A stretch of 64,000 bases of DNA from contig WALW01000027.1 of NCBI GenBank assembly GCA_015522635.1, positions 124,001 through 188,000 of the forward strand, written 5' to 3'. The stretch comes from Candidatus Tiamatella incendiivivens. GTDB taxonomy: Archaea; Thermoproteota; Thermoprotei_A; Sulfolobales; Acidilobaceae. The notes beneath the pieces were generated by a model, which searched no databases, was not told the DNA's origin, and saw nothing but the letters and a program-made list of their open reading frames with translations. Positions 34,251 to 42,415 of the stretch are shown piece after piece. Within the stretch, counting starts at the first letter, position 1. Each line of letters opens with the position of its first letter. The position numbers were made by a program, and so were the translations under genes.

Positions 34251-35252
34251 TCATCTCTGATAAGGAGAGTTTAAAGGGTTTGGAATTTGCTCCTCTAGGA
34301 AATTAATGGTTTTTAATGCTATTCTAAATGATAGAGGAGGAGGCACTGCTTCTCCGATCTGATTGTATTGAACGTCTTTGCTTCCAAGAAATATATGATA
34401 ATCTGGGAAACCCATTAGCCTGGCTTGCTCTCGGACAGTTAAAAGTCTGTTCTCATATGGATGTATAAATTGCGAGGATCCTAGAACTGTAGGTGCTATG
34501 TGCTTGGGATTCAGCCTAATTAAATTAGGAAGCTTTCTTCCTCCAGCACCTGTATATTTGATTAAGCCTTTACCCCATTTAAGATATTTGAGTTTCTTCA
34601 ATTTGCTTGGTGATAGGGTAGTGTATTCGTGGTTAGGCGGGTATGGAGAGCTTGGAGGGGGTAGTCCTTGCAGAGCTTCTTCAACCGTTATATGAGGGTT
34701 TTTTCCTAGTTCTATTCTTATATTAGATATGAAGACGCGTGTTCTTCTGCTCGGAACACCGTAATCCTCTGCTTTGATAATGTTAAAATACACGTTCTTG
34801 TAGCCGTATCTGACGAGTTCTCTCCTTATGGAGTCTTTAATTTCATTTACTAGGATACCTTTAACATTTTCTATGAAGAAGATTTTGGGCTGTACCTCAC
34901 CTATTATTCGTATAGCGTGAAGGAATAACTGGCCGGAAGGGTCACGATACAGTCTATCAATAGGGTGCTTCTGCCTTTTAGGATTTGCTCCAGTAAACGG
35001 TTCACAAGGTGGGCTAGCTATTATTACATCTGTATTGTCACGGCATCCAACGTATTCTAAAATAGTATCGAAGGTTATTTTCTTAATATCTTCTGATAGA
35101 ACTATGGAATGAGGGAAATTTTCCTTGTATGTTTTAGAAGCAGCTGGGTGATTTTCTACTGCTAATACACTCTTGAACCCAGCTTCTTCGAATCCTCGGG
35201 AGAAACCTCCTGCTCCCGAAAACAGGTCAATAAGTCTATAGTTGAGTTTCAT
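34251..35252 (-). CDS. DNA (cytosine-5-)-methyltransferase
   Basis: A 333-aa C5 methyltransferase. Motif I is LIDLFSGAGGFSRGFEEAGF. Motif IV with the catalytic cysteine is IASPPCEPFTGAN near residue 82, motif VI is FFIENVKG, motif VIII is YGVPSRRTRVF, and motifs IX/X are LTVREQARLMGFPD and YNQIGEAVPPPL. All catalytic motifs are present. The target recognition region lies between residues 200 and 250. I use the ATG at 35252; it overlaps tfe by 17 bases. No restriction endonuclease gene is adjacent, so it is an orphan enzyme or a non-restriction one. Placement in the tfe operon argues for vertical maintenance. Confidence 0.93.
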   Translation of the reverse strand: MKLNYRLIDLFSGAGGFSRGFEEAGFKSVLAVENHPAASKTYKENFPHSIVLSEDIKKITFDTILEYVGCRDNTDVIIASPPCEPFTGANPKRQKHPIDRLYRDPSGQLFLHAIRIIGEVQPKIFFIENVKGILVNEIKDSIRRELVRYGYKNVYFNIIKAEDYGVPSRRTRVFISNIRIELGKNPHITVEEALQGLPPPSSPYPPNHEYTTLSPSKLKKLKYLKWGKGLIKYTGAGGRKLPNLIRLNPKHIAPTVLGSSQFIHPYENRLLTVREQARLMGFPDYHIFLGSKDVQYNQIGEAVPPPLSFRIALKTINFLEEQIPNPLNSPYQR

Positions 35253-35847
35253 CCCGCTTAATTTCCCTCTGAAGGTTCTCAATTATTCTTTTCAATATCT
35301 TTAGGTTGATCTCTCTGTCCTCATCCAGTTCAAGTTCTCCACCACATCTAGGACATACAAACTCATACTCAAATGCTTCTGGAAAAGTATATCGTGCACC
35401 ACATTTAGGGCACACGTAGATTTCATTTTCTTCCTCGAACTGATATCGAGTTTTTAGTTTTCCTAGAACATTCTTTTTGCGGCTTAGTAATATGAGGTTT
35501 AGTGTGCTTTTATTGATCCTCCAGAAGAACCTTGTTTCTCCTGTTTTTGTTCTACCACGCTGATAGGTAACAAGTTTGTTTTCCAATAGTAAGAGTAGTA
35601 TTCTCCTTATTTGGGTTTCTCTCATTCCAGTAATTTGCTCTAACTCTTCATCGCTCAAGCCTTTGGTTTCAGCTTTCTCGTATAATATTCTAAATATAAG
35701 AGAAGCTTCTTCAGGCGTTATATTGGCTAGGATGGGCGATCGTTTATAAACTTTCTCCTTGTAGAACAATAATTTTATGAGAACATCTAATTCCTTCAGT
35801 ATTTCCTTTTCATCAACTTTGTTCTTGCTACTTTTTCCATCCAACAC
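35236..35847 (-). CDS. tfe: Transcription factor E, alpha subunit
   Basis: TFE alpha, the homologue of TFIIE alpha, helps promoter opening by archaeal RNA polymerase. The 203-aa protein has the N-terminal extended winged helix (ILANITPEEASLIFRILYEKAETKGLSDEELEQITGMRETQIRRILLLL) and a C-terminal zinc ribbon C-PK-C-GARYTF... C-PR-C near residues 145-170. The length is typical. The start overlaps the end of aTrm56 by 20 bases, and the C5 methyltransferase start overlaps its stop, so the genes are tightly coupled. The crenarchaeal partner TFE beta is not in the window. Confidence 0.95.
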   Translation of the reverse strand: MLDGKSSKNKVDEKEILKELDVLIKLLFYKEKVYKRSPILANITPEEASLIFRILYEKAETKGLSDEELEQITGMRETQIRRILLLLLENKLVTYQRGRTKTGETRFFWRINKSTLNLILLSRKKNVLGKLKTRYQFEEENEIYVCPKCGARYTFPEAFEYEFVCPRCGGELELDEDREINLKILKRIIENLQREIKRDETQL

Positions 35848-36379
35848 GTTTGCCCCTCGGTGAGGGTATTATTCTCGTTGTCCCTCCACTAAATTCTAGA
35901 TATAGCTCTCTACCCTTAAATAGCCTGTCGAGAAAAACAGCAAGGGCCGCTATTTCAGAATGAGGCTGGTTTCCTATTGCAACATTATAATCAGCTAACT
36001 CATAATAGACGGGATCTACTTTCGATCCTCCTATGATTACCAACTTATCTTTCAGACTTGCTCTAATGCTATCTATGACATCATCAACCTGTAAGCCATA
36101 CATAGTAAGATGAATAAGTTCTCCACCTTCTTCCCTCCATTTCTTACTGAATTTAACTGGGTTATTAATGCAAGAGAATTCTATTTCTCCACCCCACCGT
36201 CTTGCTATGTCAAATAAGTTTAATCGAATATTTCTATCACAAATACCTGATAAATAGAAGCCATCCGCCCCGAATGCTCTAGCTACTAATGCAGCATGAG
36301 TTGTTACTCTTTTGTCACGTTCAGGTCGATGATCAAGTTTAAGAATACAAACCCTATAGCTCAGTGACAAGAGCTTCAT
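35828..36379 (-). CDS. tRNA (cytidine(56)-2'-O)-methyltransferase, aTrm56
   Basis: aTrm56 is a SPOUT enzyme that methylates the ribose of C56 in the T-loop of archaeal tRNAs. Diagnostic segments are LKLDHRPERDKRVTTHAALVARAFGADG at the N-terminus and the SPOUT knot ADYNVAIGNQPHSEIAALAVFLDRLF near residue 150. The length of 184 aa from the ATG at 36379 is typical. A TTG three codons further, nine bases after AGAGG, would also be a good start. It overlaps the hflX end by 26 bases and tfe by 20. Confidence 0.92.
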   Translation of the reverse strand: MKLLSLSYRVCILKLDHRPERDKRVTTHAALVARAFGADGFYLSGICDRNIRLNLFDIARRWGGEIEFSCINNPVKFSKKWREEGGELIHLTMYGLQVDDVIDSIRASLKDKLVIIGGSKVDPVYYELADYNVAIGNQPHSEIAALAVFLDRLFKGRELYLEFSGGTTRIIPSPRGKRVGWKK

Positions 36380-37460
36380 CCTCTGAAGGATTCTCGGATG
36401 AGGATATGAGATTGTGTACAACTTCGATCAGACGCGGTATGTTATAACCTGTTACAGCAGATACTCTAACTATACCTCTTATGTTATATATATCGCTATA
36501 TAGGTTGCTAGCTACTTCTTCCTCTATCCTACTCACAACATTTTCACGAGCCTTATCTATCTTATTCAAAGCCAGTACTATAGGATTAACATCTGCTTCT
36601 ATCCTAGAAAGAATCGAGAGGCCTGCATCTAGCTTCTGCATGACTATTTCATAGTTCTCCGAGACATCTAAAACGAAAATTATGAGATCAGAAAACACTG
36701 TTTCTTCTAGTGTCGCATGAAAGGCCTCTATAATTTCAGGGGGGATATCTCTTATGAAACCTACTGTGTCTATAAAGACTATTTTCTCTCTCCTGTAGAG
36801 AATTGCTTTGTGCTTGGGTTGCAGTGTTGTGAAATATTCTTCTCCTACTGGTTTGGATTCTCCTGTTATTTTATTGAAAAGACTAGTTTTCCCGGCGCTC
36901 GCATAGCCAACTATAGATGTGTGAGGAATCCCACTGCGGGTTTTCCTCATATTCCCCCTCCTTTTCTTTATATATTCTAGTTCTCTTCGAAGACGGGATG
37001 TTCTACTTTTTATATGCCTGTAGTATCGTTCGACACCGTACATTCCCGGTCCCATGAACCCTGGCATTTCTCCCATTCTTTTACGTCTTACCATTTCTCT
37101 AACTAGAGGGGTTATGTGCTTTAGCCTAGCCAGCTCTATTTGAAGCCGAGCTTCCTTTGAACCAGCATGTTGATCGAATATTTCTAGGATGAGGAGTGTT
37201 CTGTCCATTACTTCCTTTCCTGTAGTTTTCATAATTCTAGAAACAATAGAAGGCTTAGGGTTACCGAAGAATATTATTATGTCAGCTGCGTTTTCCTCTA
37301 TATTGTACTCGATCTCATTTAGTTTAATCCTTGATAAATAACGGTCTGATCTAACCGGGATTATAATAGTAGGCTCATATCCAGCTGTTTCAAGTAAACA
37401 TAAGGTTTCTTCTATATTTTTCTTCTCTTCCCTAGTAATTAGTAGAAGGGCTTTCTTCAT
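36354..37460 (-). CDS. hflX: HflX-family GTPase
   Basis: HflX is a ribosome-associated GTPase. The 368-aa protein has an N-terminal HflX domain (residues 1-175, with HAGSKEARLQIELARLKH and GPGMYGVERYYRHI, the latter corresponding to GPGE-type sequences). The G domain follows: G1 GYASAGKTSLFNK near residue 185, G2/G3 FTTLQPKHKAI and FIDTVGFIRDIPPEIIEAFHATLEE, and G4 ALNKIDKA. Start overlaps the MBF1 stop by four bases. It is part of the MBF1-to-Nre cluster. Confidence 0.95.
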   Translation of the reverse strand: MKKALLLITREEKKNIEETLCLLETAGYEPTIIIPVRSDRYLSRIKLNEIEYNIEENAADIIIFFGNPKPSIVSRIMKTTGKEVMDRTLLILEIFDQHAGSKEARLQIELARLKHITPLVREMVRRKRMGEMPGFMGPGMYGVERYYRHIKSRTSRLRRELEYIKKRRGNMRKTRSGIPHTSIVGYASAGKTSLFNKITGESKPVGEEYFTTLQPKHKAILYRREKIVFIDTVGFIRDIPPEIIEAFHATLEETVFSDLIIFVLDVSENYEIVMQKLDAGLSILSRIEADVNPIVLALNKIDKARENVVSRIEEEVASNLYSDIYNIRGIVRVSAVTGYNIPRLIEVVHNLISSSENPSEDEALVTEL

Positions 37461-37987
37461 CTTTCTTCATCTTTCTTTAATACAGCAATATCTCCCAGTG
37501 TTAGAACGGATTTGCCGGGTGTTTTCCCCGTAATCTCTTGCTCTTCCTCGTTATCCACAACAGGCTCAAGTAACCTTATCTTTAATACTCTTTCAAGTCT
37601 ACGGGCAAGATCTATTGTTGGCATCAACCTGCCAGTTTCTATTTTACCCAAAGTAACCTCTCTTTCCTGTACTCTTCTTGCTAATTCAGCTCTAGTTAAC
37701 CCTGCCTGCTCTCTAGCATCTCTTATTATTCTAGCATAATCTTCTACTACATCATAATTTTCAACAAGCCTCCTCTTATTAAGCACGCTTATACTCTTCC
37801 TAGGCCTAGCCGGTTCTCCTTTATTTTGACCATTCCTCTTGGCTTTTTTAACTAGGCCCTTATCCTTCAAAAGCTTGAGATAACAGGAAGCACAGACTGT
37901 GAGTTCCACGCCTTCCACCACTACTTTGTATGCTTTACCGTAGATAGGCCTACCACAGAGCTCACAGGTTTGAAAGCTTTTAACCAT
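37457..37987 (-). CDS. Multiprotein bridging factor MBF1
   Basis: Archaeal MBF1 is a conserved HTH protein linked to transcription and translation. The 176-aa protein has an N-terminal zinc ribbon, C-EL-C-GRPIYGKAYKVVVEGVELTV-C-AS-C, as expected for the archaeal type. A basic linker follows, then a Cro/C1-type HTH, IRDAREQAGLTRAELARRVQEREVTLGKIETGRLMPTIDLARRLERVL. It is the first gene of the minus-strand cluster with hflX, trm56, tfe and others; GGAGGAGGGCCC precedes its ATG. Divergent from pan. Confidence 0.95.
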   Translation of the reverse strand: MVKSFQTCELCGRPIYGKAYKVVVEGVELTVCASCYLKLLKDKGLVKKAKRNGQNKGEPARPRKSISVLNKRRLVENYDVVEDYARIIRDAREQAGLTRAELARRVQEREVTLGKIETGRLMPTIDLARRLERVLKIRLLEPVVDNEEEQEITGKTPGKSVLTLGDIAVLKKDEER

Positions 37988-38130
37988 GGGCCCTCCTCCG
38001 TTAATGGATGAAGTTTATCCGGTGGTATTAAGTTATTAACACCCTATTGATACAGCAGTTATACTTAATCATTAACAGGTCGACCCTTTAATAAAGCTCG
38101 AAGGATAAAGAATCCATTGGTGAGCAGTGC

Positions 38131-39351
38131 TTGTCAATGACTAATGATGATGAAGTAACGATAACTGAAAGTACTATAATTAGGCAGATGAAGGAACTAG
38201 AAGCAGAGAATGCTAGTCTCAGATCTCAACTGGAAATATTGATGAGACAAAATGCTAATTTATCAGCTGAACTCCAATACTATAAAAAAGAAGTGGAAAA
38301 ACTGGTGTCACCTCCTCTCATAGAAGCTATAGTACTAGAAGTTCTTGACGAAGGAGAGAGAGCAGTCGTGAAAAGTACTACAGGCCCTAATTTGGTAGTT
38401 AAGATTGACAGCAAAATTGACAGGAAGAGCCTCAAGCCTGGTCTTAGAGTTGCATTAAATCAGCGTGGATCAACGGTTGTTGAAATATTAAATGAACGTG
38501 AAGACCCTGTAGCTCAAGCTATGGAAGTAATAGAGCGTCCCTTGGTATCATATAAGGATATTGGAGGTTTGTCCCGGGAGATCCGTTTGATTAAAGAAGT
38601 GGTAGAATTGCCCTTGACTAAACCAGAGTTATTTAAGGAACTGGGAATTGAACCACCTAAAGGAATACTACTGTATGGACCTCCCGGGACAGGTAAAACA
38701 CTTCTAGCTAAAGCAGTAGCTCGAGAATCCAATGCAACGTTTATCCGGGTAGTAGCATCAGAGTTTGTTCAGAAGTTCATTGGAGAAGGAGCAAGAATAG
38801 TTCGAGAGGTATTCCGGTTAGCTCGTAAAAAGGTACCTGCGATAATATTCATTGACGAGTTGGATGCTATTGGAGCGAAAAGGCTCGATATAGGGACCAG
38901 TGGTGAGCGAGAGGTACAGAGGACGCTAATGCAGCTACTAGCTGAAATGGATGGTTTTAACGAGCTTTATGATGTTAGAATAATAGCAGCAACTAATAGG
39001 ATAGACATTCTAGATCCAGCTTTACTGAGGCCTGGAAGGTTTGATAGAGTAATAGAGATCCCCTCTCCTAACCTGGATGGTAGAATAGAAATATTTAGGA
39101 TACACACAAGGAAGATGAAATTGTCTAAAGATGTTGATTATAGGAAACTTGCTGAGATAACAGAAGGATTCACTGGAGCTGATATTAAGGCGGCGTGTAC
39201 AGAGGCTGGCTATAATGCATTGAGAGCTAATAGGAGGTCTGTTAGGATGAAGGATTTTATAGACGCTATAGACTTTGTTAAAAAGAGTAGTGCATTCGAA
39301 TCCCGTGGTATCGGAGATGATGATAAGGAACAAGGATTTAGCATACTCTAA
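38131..39351 (+). CDS. pan: Proteasome-activating nucleotidase PAN
   Basis: PAN is the AAA+ ring that unfolds substrates for the archaeal 20S proteasome. The 406-aa protein has the N-terminal coiled coil (residues 10-55), an OB domain, Walker [14 protein letters not shown] near residue 183, Walker [15 protein letters not shown] near 238 and the second region of homology [21 protein letters not shown]. The C-terminus reads KEQGFSIL, so the HbYX motif that opens the proteasome gate is absent. Start is TTG 38131 with GGTGAG six bases upstream, or ATG 38137. No proteasome subunit gene is in the window. Confidence 0.95.
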   Translation: MSMTNDDEVTITESTIIRQMKELEAENASLRSQLEILMRQNANLSAELQYYKKEVEKLVSPPLIEAIVLEVLDEGERAVVKSTTGPNLVVKIDSKIDRKSLKPGLRVALNQRGSTVVEILNEREDPVAQAMEVIERPLVSYKDIGGLSREIRLIKEVVELPLTKPELFKELGIEPPKGILLYGPPGTGKTLLAKAVARESNATFIRVVASEFVQKFIGEGARIVREVFRLARKKVPAIIFIDELDAIGAKRLDIGTSGEREVQRTLMQLLAEMDGFNELYDVRIIAATNRIDILDPALLRPGRFDRVIEIPSPNLDGRIEIFRIHTRKMKLSKDVDYRKLAEITEGFTGADIKAACTEAGYNALRANRRSVRMKDFIDAIDFVKKSSAFESRGIGDDDKEQGFSIL

Positions 39352-39423
39352 ACTCTATTCTATTCGGTAGGTATTTATTGTTTTAAGATGCTTATCTAAC
39401 AGTCTTATTTCTAGGGAAAAGGC

Positions 39424-39906
39424 ATGGTTAAACATGTTCACAGGATTCCAGCAGATGATAATGTACGTGAAGCAATAAGGATAATGATAGAGAGACAATT
39501 TGGCGAAAGGCTAGCTGACTATGTAGCTAATATAAGCTCCCTTGAAATACAGTTATCACCTAAAACTGGTAGGATAAGATATGTTTTCGCCGATGGCAAA
39601 CGAATACTTACACTAAGAGCTAGCGACGGATGGTTTACGGTTTCACTAGATTTTGCTAATGCTATCATTAACTTGTGTGAAGGGAAAAAGCATAAAGTGA
39701 TCAGCGAAAAAGACGTAGACTTGAAGGGCTCTCTTCTAGTCCCTGGTGTAGTTGATTGCGATGATAACATCCGTCCAGGCAATGAAGTAGTTATTGTTGA
39801 CGTAGAAGGGAAATTAGTAGGCGTTGGTAAAGCCAGAATGTCTTGTGCTGCTATGAAAACTAGTTTAAAAGGAGAAGCTGTTAGAGTTAGAGTAAAAGCC
39901 CGTTAA
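39424..39906 (+). CDS. PUA-domain protein, possible separate PUA subunit of ArcTGT
   Basis: A 160-aa protein. The C-terminal 75 residues are a PUA RNA-binding domain: DVDLKGSLLVPGVVDCDDNIRPGNEVVIVDVEGKLVGVGKARMSCAAMKTS with the typical GKARMS. The N-terminal part (VHRIPADDNVREAIRIMIERQFGERLADYV, and KTGRIRYVFADGKRILTLRA) matches the C2 domain of archaeosine tRNA-guanine transglycosylase. It is convergent, with a four-base overlap, to a tgtA gene whose product ends before this part. Together they would make a full-length ArcTGT split in two genes. Confidence 0.85.
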   Translation: MVKHVHRIPADDNVREAIRIMIERQFGERLADYVANISSLEIQLSPKTGRIRYVFADGKRILTLRASDGWFTVSLDFANAIINLCEGKKHKVISEKDVDLKGSLLVPGVVDCDDNIRPGNEVVIVDVEGKLVGVGKARMSCAAMKTSLKGEAVRVRVKAR

Positions 39907-41387
39907 TCTACTTGGAGTATTTTCAGATTTCTAAGTTTACTTATTTTCATGTATATGTAATCATAGCAAGCTATCCTACTCGGATAGTAGATAGTTATGC
40001 GGTTAATGTTGTTCTTCAAAGCAAAGGTCTCTACAATCATTGCTGTTTTTCTACATACCTCGTCTTCTACAATGCTTCCAATAGCATGTTGGGAATATGG
40101 ATAGGATCTGCATAATGCTAGTGGTATCAAACCGAAAAATGGGGTGACTATATAATCTCCCACGCTTCCTATACTTCCACAAAGCTCATATTCCAGTGGA
40201 TATAGTTTTATTTCTTTAACTCCAGACTTGTGCTGGGTAAATAAGTATTTCAAGTGTCTTACTATTATCGGGTTCCAAAAGTTCTCTGAGCCTAAAAGTC
40301 TGTGTCCTTTAGGATTAGCAATAGTGATAGGCGTATGGGCTTCTATTAATCCATGATATTTTCTGAACTTACGGAATATGTCCCATGTAGATTTATGATT
40401 TCTAGAGTAGGCAAGCAACAGCTCCCAAAGCCTGCCTTCCTTTATAGCTTGTTTAGTCTCTCTGATGGTTGATGCCAGTACCTGCAAATTATGGAGCGCT
40501 AATAACCGAGTTCTTTCATTTATAGGAAGCTCAAGGAGATCTCTGGGTGTAAATTTATTGCAAATATCTGTATTACATGGCATGTAATCTAAGGAGTCTA
40601 ATTTATAAGCTCCCTTATCTGTCATTATTCTGTTATCTCTAGCATATAGAATATATGATGCTGAATCGAAAGTATCTACTCCTAATGCTGTCATAAATGG
40701 TATTATAAGTGGGTGCCCTGCACCAAATAAATGAAGAGGCCTCCCCCAAGGAAGCATTTTTCTCGCAGTATAAACCATGTCCCCAATTATGTCATACTTA
40801 TATTTTTCGAGGAAAACAGTAGGGCTGCCTATGCTGTACATTCTATAAGGCAATTTCACTGCAGTTCTACAGGATTCTTCTATTAAACCAAGATATCGTC
40901 CTCCTTGTATTGGTAGAACCCATATAGTTTTATCTGAAACAGGATCTATAACATCTAAAGCCTTCTGAGCTCGGTGTAAGGTCATGTCTACAGTTTTCAT
41001 TGCTTCTATGCGATTGGAATTTCCTGTTGGAACATCAAGTATAACTCCGATATCAACATTCAACTGTTTCTGGTAGTTTAGAATAGTTTCTTGATCGACG
41101 CCTATGTCCCCGTATTGAAGGAGTTGATATGCACCGGAATCAGTCATAACCACTCCGTTGAAATCCAATAACTTATGTATAGACTCTATCTTAGAACCAT
41201 ATCTCTTATAGATCAAGTATGAATTGGTTATTATTTGATTGAATCCCGCTTTCTTTATATCATCTATACTTAGCTCTTGCCTATGTATATCTATAACCGG
41301 AAATAATGTAGGGGTCTCTATTTTACCATGCTTTGTCTCTAATACACCTATTCTACCACCTAGGTCGGTGTATTTTATTTCAAACAA
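39903..41387 (-). CDS. tgtA: Archaeosine tRNA-guanine transglycosylase, catalytic part (no PUA domain)
   Basis: ArcTGT exchanges G15 of archaeal tRNA for preQ0, the precursor of archaeosine. The 494-aa protein has the catalytic barrel with MTDSGAYQLLQYGDI near residue 82, LDVPTGN near 118 (nucleophile region), VLPIQGGRYLGL, HLFGAGHP and the zinc site PCNTDICNKFTPRDLL near 271. There the usual C-x-C-x-x-C reads C-x-T-x-x-C, so one ligand is missing. The C1 domain follows, but the C-terminal PUA domain is absent; an adjoining convergent gene encodes it. Confidence 0.93.
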   Translation of the reverse strand: MFEIKYTDLGGRIGVLETKHGKIETPTLFPVIDIHRQELSIDDIKKAGFNQIITNSYLIYKRYGSKIESIHKLLDFNGVVMTDSGAYQLLQYGDIGVDQETILNYQKQLNVDIGVILDVPTGNSNRIEAMKTVDMTLHRAQKALDVIDPVSDKTIWVLPIQGGRYLGLIEESCRTAVKLPYRMYSIGSPTVFLEKYKYDIIGDMVYTARKMLPWGRPLHLFGAGHPLIIPFMTALGVDTFDSASYILYARDNRIMTDKGAYKLDSLDYMPCNTDICNKFTPRDLLELPINERTRLLALHNLQVLASTIRETKQAIKEGRLWELLLAYSRNHKSTWDIFRKFRKYHGLIEAHTPITIANPKGHRLLGSENFWNPIIVRHLKYLFTQHKSGVKEIKLYPLEYELCGSIGSVGDYIVTPFFGLIPLALCRSYPYSQHAIGSIVEDEVCRKTAMIVETFALKNNINRITIYYPSRIACYDYIYMKISKLRNLKILQVD

Positions 41388-41461
41388 TCTTATCGACCTT
41401 AATAAAATAACAATGGGTTTATAAGGTAATTAAGAAAGGTTCCCACAGGAACATAATGAAG

Positions 41462-41902
41462 TTATCTTTTCTTTTTAGACTTCATATAATCTTGGAAGAC
41501 TGCATGAATACTGTTAACCATAGGGCCGACTCCTTCTACACCTTTCTCAGAAACTGTGATCTTTTTCAGTACAACAACAGAACCTGCTTCTTCTATTACT
41601 GTAACATCATAAGGCTTAAGGTTGAGTCTCTTTATCAAGAACTCCTTGAACTCTATAGGGTCAAATAGTTTTTGCTCGACTTCTACTATTTCAGAGACAA
41701 CCTCTCCTCTGATAATTACTGAAGAAAAGGAATTCCCATCTTTATCTACTGCATCGGTTATGAGTAAGTTGAAATGCGGGTGATCGAATCCTTCCAAGGT
41801 TCCTGTATATGATTGCTCGTTGATGAGCCGTATGCTTATCTTTCTACCAAGAAGCGTGTTTAGTTTTGTGACAAGTTTTCTTTGAGCGTCGATTACACTC
41901 AT
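41462..41902 (-). CDS. Sm-like archaeal protein with C-terminal domain (SmAP3 type)
   Basis: An RNA-binding protein of the Sm/Lsm family that forms rings. The 146-aa protein has the Sm1 motif GRKISIRLINEQSYTGTLEGFDHPHFNLLITDA and Sm2-like SSVIIRGEVVSEIVEV. It then carries a further 70 residues (FDPIEFKEFLIKRLNLKPYDVTVIEEAGSVVVLKKITV), as in Pyrobaculum SmAP3, and a basic end KSKKKR. The ATG at 41902 is chosen because GGTGG lies six to ten bases upstream. It is divergent from rpo8. Confidence 0.88.
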   Translation of the reverse strand: MSVIDAQRKLVTKLNTLLGRKISIRLINEQSYTGTLEGFDHPHFNLLITDAVDKDGNSFSSVIIRGEVVSEIVEVEQKLFDPIEFKEFLIKRLNLKPYDVTVIEEAGSVVVLKKITVSEKGVEGVGPMVNSIHAVFQDYMKSKKKR

Positions 41903-42002
41903 CCTAACCACCTGATTACCATTTTGTCAATAAGTATTACGGCTTCCCTTAAATATTGTTTTAAAGGGGAGTTCGAGTATATCGTGAATAAGGGTGGACT
42001 AG

Positions 42003-42362
42003 ATGGCTGTTGCTAGAAGCTTTGAGTGTAGGGTATCTAGGGTTGAAAAATCAGAACTTCCGAGAACTAGGATATATAGATGTAAAATAACAGGTTTAAA
42101 GAACGCTTATATAACATTTGATATGCTTGAGGATGTTATTTATCTAGGTACTGGAAGAAAGATTAACGTCCTAGTAACTGATGAAAAGCCTGGGGATTTG
42201 GAATCATTCCCTTTCTGCGGGAAAGCTAGATTTGTCGATAGAAGCAATGACGGTTCTATGATATACTCTATTGGAGGATTTATGGTGAAAATAATAGAAC
42301 CTAATGAGGTGCTAGGTAAGGATAGGGTTCCTCAGGAATTTTACATGTGTATAAAAACATAG
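42003..42362 (+). CDS. rpo8: RNA polymerase subunit Rpo8 (RpoG), crenarchaeal
   Basis: Rpo8 is the crenarchaeal homologue of eukaryotic Rpb8 in RNA polymerase. The 119-aa OB-like protein fits the Sulfolobus Rpo8 pattern in order: a divergent N-terminus, YITFDMLEDVIYLGTGRKINVLVTDEKPG, FCGKARFVD, YSIGGFMVKI, and the final EFYMCIKT (compare VSFDIIDS, FCGHGYIV, LYGLLVKI and VYFCVKK). The assignment is by remembered motif pattern rather than a search. Its presence supports placement in Crenarchaeota. It is followed by a HerA-like gene. Confidence 0.85.
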   Translation: MAVARSFECRVSRVEKSELPRTRIYRCKITGLKNAYITFDMLEDVIYLGTGRKINVLVTDEKPGDLESFPFCGKARFVDRSNDGSMIYSIGGFMVKIIEPNEVLGKDRVPQEFYMCIKT

Positions 42363-42415
42363 GAATAGTATGTTTCCTCCCTCTTTAAAATCATGCTTGA
42401 TTTTCAGGGCACATA

